Source: Nymphaea colorata
Lineage: Eukaryota; Streptophyta; Magnoliopsida; Nymphaeales; Nymphaeaceae
Direction of reading: 5' to 3'
NCBI RefSeq assembly: GCF_008831285.2
Contig: NC_045148.1
Location: 3,162,001 to 3,226,000 of the forward strand
Length of the DNA stretch: 64,000 nucleotides
The position numbers and the translations under genes were made by a program. Shown here one piece after another: positions 45,421 through 57,577 of the stretch. A model generated the notes under the pieces. The model did not search any database. It saw only the letters and a program-made list of their open reading frames with translations, and was not told where the DNA came from. The first letter of the stretch is position 1, and the number at the start of each line of letters is the position of its first letter.

Positions 45421-45748
45421 TGATCATGATCGTGGTATGGAAACTCAGAAAAGCAAGGGCTTCACTCGTTGGCCATACACGGAAATTGACATGGTGGAGC
45501 TGGATTAGGTGTCGTTGATAACTCCTCCCCTTTTTTTCAGTCGTCGAATTGTGATTGTCGAAAGCTATTTCATAATCAAAATTCTAATCCATCAAACGCC
45601 TCCTACAAAAGAAACTTCTCTCTACATGGAAAATGCTTGTGCAAGTCTATGAGTATATCCCCTGTTAAGGTTTTCGGCTTCATCTAAACAACTAAACAAA
45701 GAGAAGATGTCCCTTTGGTAGTCATGTGAGAATTGCCTCACGAATGAA

Positions 45749-47646
45749 ATTATGCTTATCAATTCCTCAGCTAACTCAGCTCAGCCAGTTACATTCTACC
45801 TCTGCAAGGGTTTCACTTTCTCCTAGCAATGGCGTTAGTAATTTAACAATTATAAAACTAAATTAGTAGTTTCAAATTGTTGGGGACACAAGCGACCTGA
45901 CAAACTAAATTGTTTGAAGCCATCTTAATGAGTCAGTTGGTAAGTCGGAATTAACTCGGATCACTTTAAATTTGTCAAAAAAAGAAGAACCTGAATGTGG
46001 TTAGAACCAATCAAAACTTGGGTTCTAATTACAAAATTTCACAGGAAAATCTGATGTGAATGTTCTTGAGTTGCATTTAATTGGATTTTGTAATAAACCT
46101 TTTCTAGTTGCATTTGACTTATAATACGAATCCACTTTAACCAACATCTCTTTTAACGAATTCGACGGTGGCAACATTTCTAAGCTAAACCTATGGTGCC
46201 TGTAATTCCTTATCTTTGTGTCATTCTTCTTTTTCTTTAAAAGGTAAATTGAATTAATGCACTTTCAGGGATTCATTTTTTAAACCTTAATTTGAAAGAC
46301 TTAACGTCCTTTAACTCCTAATCAGGATTGAGAAATTGGCTGAAACCGACCGATTTACAAAAATCCAGCTTGAGCTTATTTTTTGTGACTCTTATATATA
46401 TAGACACATCGACATATAACACAATTTAGCATGATATTAGACAATGTATAGGAAGCTATAAAATATGTTGGTAGAAGAAACATATTCAAATTGGGTTTAA
46501 TTAAATATTATATGTATGACACAATCCTATCCGATGTTGAATGTTGACGGATTGCTAAAATTTAAATTTTTTTTGCTACATAATAGTTACTATATTAGCA
46601 TTTCCCAACCAGTTAACACTCATCTATTCGTAATTTGAAATGACTGAGCTTAACCTGGACTTTTGGCTTCTCTACCACTAGAGAGGATTCATCTGTTCCA
46701 TCGCAACCAAAAGTCAAATTTAGTCCAACCAGGCTGAACCAAGAAGTTGACAGAATGAGAGTACGACGGCGAATGTGCAATTATGGCACACACAACTCCC
46801 TGCGAAATGTAGCATGATAATGGCCAAGATATGACGGCTTCTTCCTCATGCTATATAACAAAAGCCATGTACAGGCCTTTTTTATGTTATGTGTGCAAAT
46901 ATGGTTCTTTTTCTCAAAATTTTTCATTTGTAATTAATATACTAACCTTTCACCATTAGAATGTACCCACATACCGTGTAGTGTAGAGCTGGGTTATCTT
47001 TGTAACAGTCTTCCCTACAAAATCACGGCTATTTACTGACGTGTGGAAAAGTCGATCGTGTTAGCAGACGTTCGTCTTTACCGACGGTTCAGATAAAATA
47101 TCAGTGAATGGAAAGCATTTACTGACGTGTACTGCATCACCATTGCTGAAACTTCTTTCCTTTTGGTCGGTCATATAGCGGTGAATATATTTTACCGCTA
47201 TAAATCTATTGCACTGAAACTTTCAGGGATGCGTTAGAGACTTTCTTGCACATTTTATTTGGAGGTAAGATGCTGAATTGATAATTAAAATTTTTTGTGC
47301 GTATAAGATTCTTTGGTCAAGCCAAAGTGGGCTATGCTAAGGGTTTCATATTTAATAAATCATATTGCATGATCTCTCGCTCATCCTTGACCAGGAAAAA
47401 AGTCTTCTAGTTCCTTTTGTCCCAATACTACAGAGTCATGTCAATATCTGGCATCGAACTTTTCGTTTTTCTCCTCAAAGTCTCCCTTGGCAAACTATTA
47501 TAAAAATGGGCGTGGGTTGAGTTGAAAACAAACTTGGCCTGGTGTGGTTTGAAAAAATAATAATAAGTATTATCCCAAGCAAGAAAGTTTGATACTCGAT
47601 GAACATCCGGTCCGGCCCAGCCTAATTATTAACAGGGCCGGTGGCT
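45749..47646. other. AT-rich spacer
   Basis: No gene recognised. 46990-47240 has repeated ttactgacgtgt phrases (47033 and 47119) and a ccctacaaaatcacgg start, faintly like a CACTA subterminal region, but no clear ends. Confidence 0.4.
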
Positions 47647-47872
47647 AGGGGCGGAGGGAGGGGGGCCGCCGGTGGCTAGGGGCGGAGGGAGGGGGGCCGC
47701 CCGGGCTGTGGCTCGAGTGAGCGCAGGAAATTTTTTTTTTTTACATTCAAAAAAATCAAATTTTTTTAGTTTAGCCCGACCGATCGCTCCTCGTCGCTCC
47801 TCTTGGGCCGATCCTGACCCGACTCGCGAATCGTCTTGACCCGACCCTAGAAAAAATCCTAGCTTCGCCCCT
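47647..47872. mobile_element. GC-ended MITE candidate, copy B (226 bp)
   Basis: Starts AGGGGCGGAGGG and ends CTTCGCCCCT with one arm mismatch. The middle has a T-run and AAAAAATCCTAGC near the right end, as in copy A at 23465. Its left 31 bp are tandemly duplicated (47640-47670 and 47671-47701). Confidence 0.6.
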
Positions 47873-49407
47873 ACCGATAGCACGCGTCACAATTAACTAA
47901 TTGAGTCCACACTTGGTCCGATGCCAACCTTGGATAGGCATGACCAGTAACTATACCTTGAAAAGTCTGCCGGGGAACAAGTACCCTCTTCTTCCTTCTT
48001 TTTTATTCTTTCAGAGCTACTTACTCAGAAGCAGCCCTCTTGCAGTTTTGAGTTTTTCAAAAATTTCACTTACTTGTGAAGTTAGGGACGTAGAAAAATC
48101 AGTAGAATATATCCAATTACTGGTTTGATTTCAGATCTATATATTTAACCAGATGATCCAATTACCCGAGCTTTGCTTGGGTTTGTAACTGAACTTGAAT
48201 TGGGTATGATATCCGATTATTATCCTTTCGGGCCCGATTGTATATGAATGTTGAATGTTGCACTAGTTGGGTGGTTTCGAAAAATAGGGTTTGCAAACTA
48301 GTTAACATTTAGATCTGACCCGATGTGAAGCGGACGTACCCATAAATAAATAAATAAATAAATAAAAAGTGTCATCAAATAAAGGAAAGAAAAAACAGGA
48401 AGGCTAATAAAACCTTGCTTCTGTAAAAATTAAGAGGCATCTTTTCTTTAAAAATAGTGTTCGCATCTTTAAAGCTTATGCATGCTTTGACTTAAGCGGG
48501 AGATTGAGACCCCATGAGAGTCTAACGAATGACTGACCTTGCTTTTAACTTAGTTTTGATCCTAAAAATTAGGGAAAAAAAAACAATTCAGAGATGAAAA
48601 ATCTGACTCTCCCAGCTTCTCGAAATTGGGTTTAAACCCACTTTTGGCAACTATGATCCAAACAAGCACCAAATCGAGACAGAGGTCCCTTATGTGGATT
48701 CGAGAGTCATGTTAATTAGGACGTTCAAATTGAAAAGGGTCAATACTAAATACCCGAAGAACATAATTGCATCCACTGAAATTTCCACTTAGTTTCATAA
48801 GTTTGGAAGCCATTTTTTATTGCGTGGACGATTGTTGAATCTCCAGATGTACCATTATGCATAATCTTTGATGTAAATACTGTTTTTTTTTCGTCTTGAG
48901 AACATTTATGTTTTTTCTTTTCGATAATATAACTTTATTTTCACTCTTTTTTTTATGTTCTTGTTTTATTAATTTGTTAATTTTTCTGTTCCACTATACT
49001 TACGGAGTCATGATCAATCATCTTATAAACTTGTCCTGCTTCCCGCTTCTTGTCGATTTTTATGGATCGTTTTCCCTCCTTAATATGTCGTATCACTTCC
49101 GGTATCTATTTATTCTCTATCCTAATAACTGTAGATTACAGTAGAAAACAGAAATGTTCGAGCCTTAGATATGGGAACCGCCACCGTGCTTGGAATTCAA
49201 AGAATTAGCTATTTCTCATGAAGTTTGGATTCTAGATGGGACATTCCATTTTCAAGCCTTCATGGGGTTTGAATCATTTAGCCATAGCAGTCAGGGTGTT
49301 ACTTCTCTGTCAACATGAAGACTCAGAGCTGGACTTGGGAACTCGACTGTTTGAACTCAGCCTAAGTTGAAGGAGGGCAATACATGTACGAAAATTTCTC
49401 TTCAATT
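47873..49407. other. AT-rich spacer
   Basis: Contains a short (AATA)n run near 48345-48365. No gene recognised. Confidence 0.4.
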
Positions 49408-49540
49408 GCAGAAGCTTGTTTAGGAGTCATTTTTCTTCTGTAGTCGTCCCCTTTATTGCAGAAACCTGTTCAGGAATTATCTTTAATCTGTAGTCCTCTT
49501 TATTGCAGAAGCCTCTTCAGGAATCATGTTTCGTCAGTAT
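49408..49540. repeat. ~48 bp tandem repeat, 2.7 copies
   Basis: Units starting ttgcagaa(g/a)c(t/c)t at about 49408, 49458 and 49505 share TTGCAGAA..CTGTT.AGGA.T, and the first two also share CTGTAGTC. The frame at 49456-49857 that crosses it resembles no known protein. Confidence 0.75.
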
Positions 49541-49844
49541 TCCCTTGTCAAACTTGTCTTTTGGCAATATTTGTATATATTGGCCCTGGTATTGAAGTGG
49601 GTACCCGTTTTTCTCCCAATAGGCAATATTTAGCTGTTCTTTATAAGTGTAGCTCACGTTTCGCCTGTTCCTCTAAACGAGTATTTTCTAACTTCACAAA
49701 GGTAATGCACATACATACCTCTAGAAAGGGAGCTGTAGCATCTAACACCATCCTCCTCCTGATTTGCGACGTGCCTGATTGTTCAGGTCTCGGCAACAGT
49801 CATCTCTTGTCATCCTTCTCAACCAGCTCTTCCAGCTTCTGTAG

Positions 49845-50131
49845 TGAAGAATTGTGATAAACAGAGTTTGGACAGAGCTAAGAGAGAAGAAGAGAAGACA
49901 TTTTTACGTGGTTAGGCTAGTGTTGCCTACATCCACGGGGGAGAGATCAATCTTCTTTAATAATTTGAATTACAATCGTTCTCTTTTTATACAACAAAAG
50001 TTGAGAACGTTTGAGCAATTGCCTGAAACAAAAAGGAACGTTAGTTCAACGTTCAAAAAATTGATTGACGCACCTTCCTTATTCATTTAATTAACGAATA
50101 AGGCAATTGATCTCTCAATGGCATTTTATCA
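49845..50131 (-). repeat. 3' LTR of the 49.8-54.5 kb copia element
   Basis: Plus strand TGAAGAATTG...TTTTATCA, same length as its partner. Confidence 0.94.
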
Positions 50132-51300
50132 CTCCCCCTCAAGTGGGGAGTAGATGTTGTAGTATCTCCATTTGTCAGTTGCGAGTTGTAGTTTAGCTTT
50201 TGTGACTCCTTTAGTTAAGGCGTCAGCAACTTGTTCCACTCCACTTATGTGAAAAGTTTTGATATCTCCAGATTCAATCTTTTCTCTGACATAGTGGCAA
50301 TCAATTTCAATATGCTTTGTCCTTTCATGAAAGACTGGATTGGTTGAAATATATATGGCTGCTTGATTATCACAAAACATGTGCATAGGTTTTGAAACTT
50401 CAAGACTCAGTTCTTCAATCACATTTTTAGTTCATATGAGTTCACTGGTTCCTGTGGCCATGGTTCGATATTCCGCTTCAGCATTGGATCCAGCTACTGT
50501 CTTCTGTTTCTTGCATTTCCATGCCACAAGATTACCTCCGACAAAGATACAATATCCTATAGTTGATTTTCTGTCACCGATGTCTCCAACTCAGTCTGCA
50601 TCTATGAATGCAACTATATCCAAGTTTTGGTTCCTTTTGTACGAGAGTCCTTGTCTAGGAGTGTCTTTGATGTATTGAAGAATGTGATCTGTAGCTTTCA
50701 TATGTGACTCTCTTGGGCTTTTCATGTACCTGCTAATCACATTCACTGCAAACGAAATATCAGGTCTAGTGACAGATAAGTAAATAAGTTTACCAACTAA
50801 ATGTTGATATACTTCCTTGTTGACCTCTGGTTCATCCTCACATGATCCCAATTTGAGATTTGTTTCAAACGAAGTGTCGGCAGGACGTGCATCCGTCTTT
50901 TCAGTTTCCTTTAATATATCAAGTGCATATTTTCTTTGACAAATGAAGATGCCTTTGTGTGATTGGGCTATCTCAATTATGAGAAAGTATTTGAGTTTCC
51001 TCGGGTCTTTTATATCAAATGTGGTTCTCAAGTATTGTTTGAGATTATGTATGCCTTCAACGTCATCACCTGTCGCTACTATATCATCCACATAAATTAA
51101 CACAACAATGATGTGTTCTTTGCCTTTTTTTTATGAAGAGCATATTGTCAGAGTGACATCGGTGATATCCAAAGTTTTTTAAGGTCATGCTTAATTTCAG
51201 GTACCACGCTCTAAGAGACTCTTTCAGACCATAGATAGCTTTGTTGAGTCTGCACATAATTTTTCCCTTCATCTAGATGCCCTAGATGAAGTGTCATGTA
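50132..51300 (-). pseudogene. RT and RNase H of the 49.8-54.5 kb copia element, frameshifted
   Basis: Minus-strand pieces: NKAIYGLKESLRAWY (51084-51272); LIYVDDIVATGDD through RPDISFAVNVISRYM and IVAFIDAD (50591-51103), keeping the catalytic YVDD; a break; then SKPMHMFCDNQAAIYISTNP to VADALTKGVTKAKL (50129-50422), ending at the polypurine tract. At least two frameshifts and one in-frame stop separate them, so no single polyprotein is possible. Confidence 0.85.
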
Positions 51301-51370
51301 AATTTCTTCACTCAGTTCACCTTGCAAGAAAGTATTCTTCACATCTAGTTGATGGAGTCTCTAGTTCAGG

Positions 51371-52735
51371 TTACTGGCCAAATATAAGAGAATCCTTATT
51401 CATTTTTGTCACAGGAGCAAAAGTTTCATCATAGTCCAGTCTTTTTGTTTGAGTAAATCCCTTAGCTACTAGACGTGTTTTGTATCTTTCTAGTGAGCCG
51501 TTACTCTTGTATTTGACTCTGTAGTGCCATTTGCAACCAACAACGTTAGAATTCTTTGGTTTTGTAACAATCTCCCAAGTCTTGTTACGATTTAGGGCCT
51601 CTAATTCTTCTTCCATTGCCTTTCTCCAATTTGAGTCCTTCTTAGCTTCTTGAAAAGTTTGAGGCTCACTAATTTTATCAAGACTCTTGATGAAGTTGAT
51701 GTGCTGAGTATAAATCTTATCATAAGAAACAAAATTGCTGATGGGATAATGACTGCAAGAATAAGTCTCATATTCTGTTAGATGATAGGGCAATCTTCGA
51801 ATTCTCTCAGATCTTCTAAGTTCTTGGTTAGAGGGTTCATCACCATCTGTAGTAATAACAGGTTCTTGATTTTCTGAGTGACTTTTAGTTTCTAGAAGAG
51901 TTTCTCTAGTGACATGTTCATCACTTATGGTAAAAAATAAATCATCAAAATCATGCAAGTTAGGAGATATAAAGGTTTTCTTAGTAATATGATCAAAACA
52001 TACATATCTCTTGCTTTGTGAGTTGTAGTGGACAAAAATGCATTTGGTTGAGTGATGACTAAGTTTGTCTCTTTTTGCATAGTGTAGCCACACATAAACC
52101 ACATAGCCAAACACACGCAAATGATTAAGTTTTGGTTCATGACCCGTAAGTTTGCCAAGATGCTTACTAGGAGTTCTATTGATTACATAGCAAGTCGAAG
52201 AGATAGCATATTTCCAATATTTTTTAGGCACATTCATTTGGAATAATATGCTTCTAACAACTTCTAAAAGATGTCTATTTTTTCTTTCAGAAACACCGTT
52301 TTGTTGATGTGTGTCAACACACGATGTTTGATGTAGTATGTCATGCTCGTCTAAGAAGGTTTTGAAACCAGAATTTTTGAACTCAGTACCGTTATCAGAC
52401 CTGAAGCATTTTATTTTACAGTTGTATTGAACTCCAATCATCTTATTAAAATTTTGAAAATGAAAGAGTGCTTCAGATTTGTTTTTCATAAAATAAACCC
52501 AAGTGGATCTGAAAAAATCGTCAATAAACATAACATAATATTTAAATCCATCCAAAGAATCTACGGGCGCAGGACCCCAAACATCAGAGTGAATAAGATC
52601 AAATGGTTGTTCACTAATAGAATCAAATAAAGAGAACTTTGGTCTGGTCATTCTAGCAAACGTACAAATATCACATGTGTGATTGTCAAAATAATGCTTG
52701 GAAAAAAGATAATTTAACATTCGTGGCCCATCCAT
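51371..52735 (-). pseudogene. Integrase to N-terminal RT of the same copia element
   Basis: A 454-codon open frame begins just downstream of the integrase zinc region (CDICTFARMTRPKF). It contains HSDVWGPAPVDSLDGFKYYV, then CFRSDNGTEF and HQQNGVSERKNRHLLE, giving all three D-D-E residues. The hinge and RT start follow (WRKAMEEELEALNRNKTWE, CKWHYRVKYKSNGSLERYK, YDETFAPVTK). It ends early within RT. The catalytic core is preserved although the element as a whole is dead. Confidence 0.85.
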
Positions 52736-53115
52736 TGATGCTAGATCTCTCCCTCATTCATGGAAGCCACATTCAAAGCTTGATGAGGAACTTTGATTTG
52801 GTAGAGTCCATTCACTAGGCGCCCCTCACCAATCATCGTCTGAGTCTTCCGATCCTGAAATGCAACGTTAGTACCACATTGCAGTCTAATTCTTTGGTAA
52901 TTTTTGCTACAGACAATAGATTAAACTTAAGTTTAGGCATGACAAGAATCTCACTAGTATAATTTTTGTCAAAAAAGTCTATTCTTCCTTTTCCTTTGAC
53001 GGCAATAGGCGCTCTGTTGGCTGCAACAACTGGTCCAATGTCGTCAATAGGGTGAGATATATAGAGGTGAGTAAACTAGTTAGCAACAACTGGTCCAATG
53101 TCCTGAGTCGACTAT

Positions 53116-53997
53116 TCAATGAGAGCTAGAATCAAGACAAGAGATGTAGGTCATACCTTTAGCGTGATCGGAAGAGTTGATGGTGATACGCGCGGTCTTT
53201 TCTGCTTGGAGTTCCTTTATCATTTCAGCAAGAGTCTCCAATGTGATAGGCTGGTCTGATGAAGAAGTTGTGAGACTCGTCTGATTGTTCTCCTTCTTGA
53301 TTATCCCACTGAAATTGTTTTCTTTCTTAGATGACCTATTTGAGGTGGTCTTGGAGGTATGACTTATACCTCTGTCAGGTTTTCCATGGATAAACCAGCA
53401 TGTGTCACAAGAATGGCCAATTCTTTTACAGTGTGAGCATTTAAGTTTTCTGCCATCATCACGTTTGCCTCTGAAATTTCTGCTATCTATACCGTTTACA
53501 ACAAAAGCTGCCTTTTCATCGTTTGACACATCTTGATCGTTGTAGTTTAAGGTGCCCATAGCCTTTCTTCTTGACTCTTCTCGTATAAGAAGGGCACAAA
53601 CTGAACTTAGCGAAGGTAGCTCATGTGCCATGAGAATTTGACAGTCATTCGGAAGTCCAGCAAGAATTTCAAATATGCACTCCTGTTCACGTTGCTTCTT
53701 AGCTATAGAAAGATCGGTAGTCAATGGAGCATGAACATCTATCTCATCCCAAATTCCTTTAAAGGTGCCAATATAATCATTAATAGGAGTCGTCCCTTTC
53801 TTTAGACTTCCTTTTGTTTGAGACAGTTGGTACATGCAAGCAATATTATATTGTTCGCCGTAAAGATCTTTGGTGGCTTGCCACACCTCCTCAGCGGTGT
53901 CTAGAAAATTAAAACAGGCTGCTATCTTTGGCTCCATCGAATTGATGAGCCAAGACGCAACAGTGTCATTGGTTGATCGCCACTTGCCATATTTCAA
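53116..53997 (-). pseudogene. Gag of the 49.8-54.5 kb copia element
   Basis: An open frame of 293 codons starting downstream of the true gag start: further N-terminal text in other frames lies at 53998-54230. It carries a retrotransposon gag core (TAEEVWQATKDLYGEQYN...INDYIGTFKGIWDEID) and an intact zinc knuckle, CSHCKRIGHSCDTC (CX2CX4HX4C). The frame ends before protease. As the N-terminal part is frameshifted, full Gag is not encoded. Confidence 0.8.
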
Positions 53998-54241
53998 ATC
54001 ATTGAGTGGTGATCTTTTTGAGGTACCATCAATGTATACGAGTTTAGATTTTCCACTAAGGAATCAAGTGACTGCCTTAGACCAAGGTAAATAATTGAGA
54101 CAATCAAGCAAGGTATTAGTAATCTTGAGATTGGGATTACCTTGCTCGTGCACGACAAGTCTGTGCAAAGATCCATCACTGCCTTGCAAGATAGTGTGTT
54201 GTTCATTATCGTGCCTCTCTGCCTCAGGATGAAGATTTACC

Positions 54242-54253
54242 GCTCTGATACCA
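54242..54253 (-). other. Primer binding site of the 49.8-54.5 kb copia element
   Basis: The minus strand reads TGGTATCAGAGC, abutting the 5' LTR. Confidence 0.93.
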
Positions 54254-54540
54254 TGAAGAATTGCGATAAACAGAGTTTGGATAGAGCTAGGAGAGAAGAA
54301 GAGAAGGCATTTTTACGTGGTTCGGCTAGTGTTGCCCACGTCCACGGGAGAGAGATCAATCTTCCTTAATAATTTCAATTACAATCGTTCTCCTTTTATA
54401 CAACAAAAGTTGAGAACATTTCAGCAATTGCCTGAAATAAAAAGGAACGTTAGTTCAACGTTCAAAAAATTGATTGACGCACCTTCCTTATTCATTTAAT
54501 TAAAGAATAAGGCAATTGATCTCTCAGCAACATTTTATCA
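54254..54540 (-). repeat. 5' LTR of the 49.8-54.5 kb copia element
   Basis: Partner of 49845-50131. A TATA box, TATAAAAGGAG (minus), lies at about 54400-54390. Confidence 0.94.
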
Positions 54541-54545
54541 TGTAG

Positions 54546-55315
54546 TTTAACTGGATTAGAATTGCGCGTTGCTTCTCATGGCAGCCTCTTGGTCCCAATC
54601 AAACGCCTTATCTAAGGACATAATTTATGGAAGTAGGTGCAGAAGAGAAACCCTGTTATAGCATACCAAGTCTACAACTGTAGGAACAGAAGCACATGAG
54701 AAACCCAGTTATAGTATCCATCTGCAACCATGGCTTACCCACATGACATACTGTCGCAAAAATGGGTCTGCCGTGTCATAAGAGGTCTGCCATGGTATAA
54801 GAGGTCTGCCATTTATAGTTCCAAAACATCTGAATCTGATACTATTCTGTGTGTTACTCCGAACCATCTTGCAACTCCATCTTAGAGACTTCAAGTTGAT
54901 GGTACTAATGCTAAATTTGACACCCTTATGCGTGCATGATATAATCTGGTGATATATAGTTCCAATTTTATCCAATTATGAAATTCAGAAGAACCATTTG
55001 GAGGAGCAGTTCAGCGGCTTCCAAAAGCATGGACTCAGTTTATGGAAAGTGGAAAGGGAACCAGAGGAGTTTCAAGTGAATGGGTACTCTGAGATATAAC
55101 AAGAAAAGTTTCCATCTAATCAATGAATGCGATTAGAAACAAAAGTGAAGCTTCAATTTGGCGGTTCATTTTTGAGGCAGGAAACTCAAGAGCAGGTCTT
55201 GTATGTCTGGATCTACAGATATAGGTTTTACCTTTCACTTAGAATATCGACTAGTAGGCTGCTTTTATTGTTGCCATTGTGTGTCTGGTGAAACACAAAA
55301 AACATAGGGGTTGTA
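54546..55315. other. Spacer right of the copia element
   Basis: No gene recognised. It has a small local duplication (aagaggtctgccatggtata / aagaggtctgccattta, near 54778). Confidence 0.4.
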
Positions 55316-55545
55316 AATAGTTACTTGTTGATTTTGATTTATTACGCATATAAAAACATGCTAGCGGCGGTTTCACCACTCTTTCAAGCGTCGTGGTGGA
55401 CGTTGCTACTCTTGCGAAGGTAAATAGTTACTTGTTTATTTTGATTTATAACGAATATAAAAACGTGCTAGTGGTGAACGGCTTCACCAGTTGATATGTG
55501 TTTCAACTTTCAAGCTTCGTGGTGGACGTTGCTAATCTTGTGAAG
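55316..55545. repeat. ~115 bp tandem duplication
   Basis: Two similar units, about 55316-55420 and 55421-55545, each contain AATAGTTACTTGTT.ATTTTG, ATATAAAAAC.TGCTAG, CTTTCAAGC.TCGTGGTGG and ACGTTGCTA.TCTTG.GAAGG. The second has a 15-20 bp insertion. Confidence 0.85.
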
Positions 55546-56319
55546 GTGGAACCGGCAGACATCTCGCCATTGAAGGCTTGCCTGCAAGGCCCTGGCTTCT
55601 CCACTGGTACGTTCCATTATCAGTCACAGTTGCATATAAAAGGGTATCAAACATAGGAGAAGGGAGGAATAGTTATCCAATTACTCGTCGTGCAATTGGA
55701 CTTGTGGAGAACCTGAAAATTTTCTCAAGAAATCAAGTCATCAGCACGCCTTTCATCTTATTTGAGTTTTGCTTCTTCTCATGTCAGAAATCTAGTCTCA
55801 ACCATGTCCTTATTGCTCAAGTTTCTCCACAGTTTTTTTCCCTCATAAGAATTGGTGGTCAGAACTCCCTGTTGTCATAAAAAATTTGGCAGCAGCAACC
55901 AGGCTCCCGCACAACTGCTTCCTTTAGGCCCAACTGGGCACCTCACTCCAGTAAGACCCACTGCCATGAAGCGCGAGATAGAGAGAGAGAGAGAGATGAT
56001 ACCAGACTTCCGTATGTCAAAAGGAGTTTACTAATCCAATGCAAATGCAAGATCATGGATCACTAATGCACGTTTTGCATAGTCTTCTTGCTGGTCAGAA
56101 AATGCCATACAGATGCACTAAAACAAGTCAAATGGTATGAGAATGCAAAATCCAGAATCAAACTCTTGCTAACCTCCTTTATATGTAGGATTTTACAAAA
56201 TATACAACACTCAGATACTCATAGAGGTAATATGAACATTTGTATCTATGTAGCTTTTGGTTGCATTACTGACAAGAGCTTGGATTGTAACTCGCATGCA
56301 TGACCACCCCTAGTTGCAT
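55546..56319. other. Spacer 3' of X2
   Basis: Short (GA)n run near 55978-55995. No gene recognised. Confidence 0.4.
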
Positions 56320-57577
56320 TCATGTTGCACTGTCACCAAAGATATGAACATTGAATTCGTGATGTTTGTTTATTAACTCAAAATGGCAGACATCCCTTTT
56401 CATCAGGTGATTTTCAAGAGAGAAAGGTTGCCACCCGGTGGTTAGTGCTCGCAATCTACTGTTGTATTTGACAGTCCACTGCATACCATGCTGGTTTAGA
56501 AACTTCAAGAGAGGTGGCCCTTTTTTTGGTGAAGTATGCAGATGAGAAGGAAAGAGGAACTTTCTGCATCAAGCAAAACCAAGAGGTCAGCAACAATAAC
56601 TTGACATTTAGGATCATGAAAAAAAAGAAAAGACCAACTGCAATGGACAAGTACCCATGCCATCTAACATGGATCAATCTTCATATTGATGACAGTACAT
56701 CTGTATGTATCATGCTTCAGTCAAAGGCACTCACGTAGCAGTAACTGCAACACTGCTTCAGAAAATCACCTAACGTTACATGCTCGACCTATTGGCTGTA
56801 GTGTGGCGTTTTACTGTACACTAATGCTAATGCGATCAATCACTGCTCCATGTAAAGGGACAGGTTTCTACAGCATTTTTTTGTGCATTTTCCAGTATGT
56901 GAAATTTAGAAAAAGAAAGACGAATTTACTAGATAAACAAGAACATGCTATTTATACAATAAACACACGACAACACAAGCACCAAGTAGCACCAATGTCA
57001 TGATGAACAGATGGACCATACAGTCAAGAAGCTTAGGAAAACAAATAGATCCTTCTAAATGAATGGACCTTTGCCAATTTGAACAATCCCGTACTTTTTC
57101 TCTCCAGAAAAATACAAAGGGAAAGTAAAGACTCACCGTACTGTAACCGCTGGGATTTGTCACCAACTTCTTGAAAGTAGGGTTAGTAGACTTGAAGCTC
57201 CATGCCCTGCATCCCATGCGTCAGATGATGCAGATCTTCCCTTTTCCTCCCCATGAGATGGTTGAAGCGCGTCTTCTACATGGTCTTCGTGACGAATGAA
57301 GTCAATACTGTGATATGCAGATATTAAGTCCTTTCTGGCAGGCGCTTTTGTGAAAAATAGTGACCGTAAAACGTAATTCCCCCCTCATCGGAAAACCAAA
57401 AAATCCCCTGTTTCCAAAGTCATTCCTCTCAACAAATTTCTCCCACCCTTTTCTGAATATCATATCATTACCTGCCCCCAAAATTTCAATGCCCCAACAT
57501 CTACTGAACTGGTCTTTTACCACCGCCCTTCCTGATTCCTTAATTGCAAGATGCTTCATAAATGCAGGTGGAATTCT
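56320..57577 (-). pseudogene. REM-like B3-domain pseudogene X2 (exons 2 and 3)
   Basis: Exon 2 (57577-57137) starts after CTGTGACAG with RIPPAFMKHLAIKESG and runs through FRKGWEKFVE and GELRFTVTIFHKSA. A one-base insertion near 57343, relative to X1, then shifts the frame into a stop. The linker and the start of domain 2 (KSTNPTFKKLV) return to frame after a two-base gain near 57210, before a GTGAGT donor. Exon 3 (56563-56320) starts after TTGATGCAG with KVPLSFSSAYFTKKRATSL. It shifts frame once near 56490 and ends with MKRDVCHFELINKHHEFNVHIF and a stop. The gene thus has two B3 domains but at least three frame lesions. Exon 1 upstream was not identified with confidence. Confidence 0.82.

Larger units (their letters stand above)
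39345..45748. repeat. Segmental duplication, copy 1 (B3 pair X1-Y1)
   Basis: Colinear and highly similar to 57160-64000, in the same orientation, about 17.8 kb apart. It includes introns, intergenic DNA and the inverted-repeat element. The left edge is near the 3' end of the X exon; the right edge is at least 45748, matching the last base of the window. Confidence 0.93.
49845..54540 (-). mobile_element. Complete Ty1/copia element, older and defective (4696 bp)
   Basis: Two 287 bp LTRs (49845-50131 and 54254-54540) with target duplication tgtag at 49840-49844 and 54541-54545. The primer site is at 54253-54242 and the polypurine tract TTGAGGGGGAG at 50142-50132, all in minus orientation. I count about 19 LTR differences (roughly 6.6%), so it is older than the two elements near 35 kb. 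Gag and integrase retain long frames, but protease, RT and RNase H are broken by frameshifts and stops. It sits between the two copies of the B3 duplication. Confidence 0.95.

Noticed and set aside
45193-45423. Glu-rich frame opposite Y1 exon 1
   Set aside because: Antisense shadow of the Y1 leader repeat.
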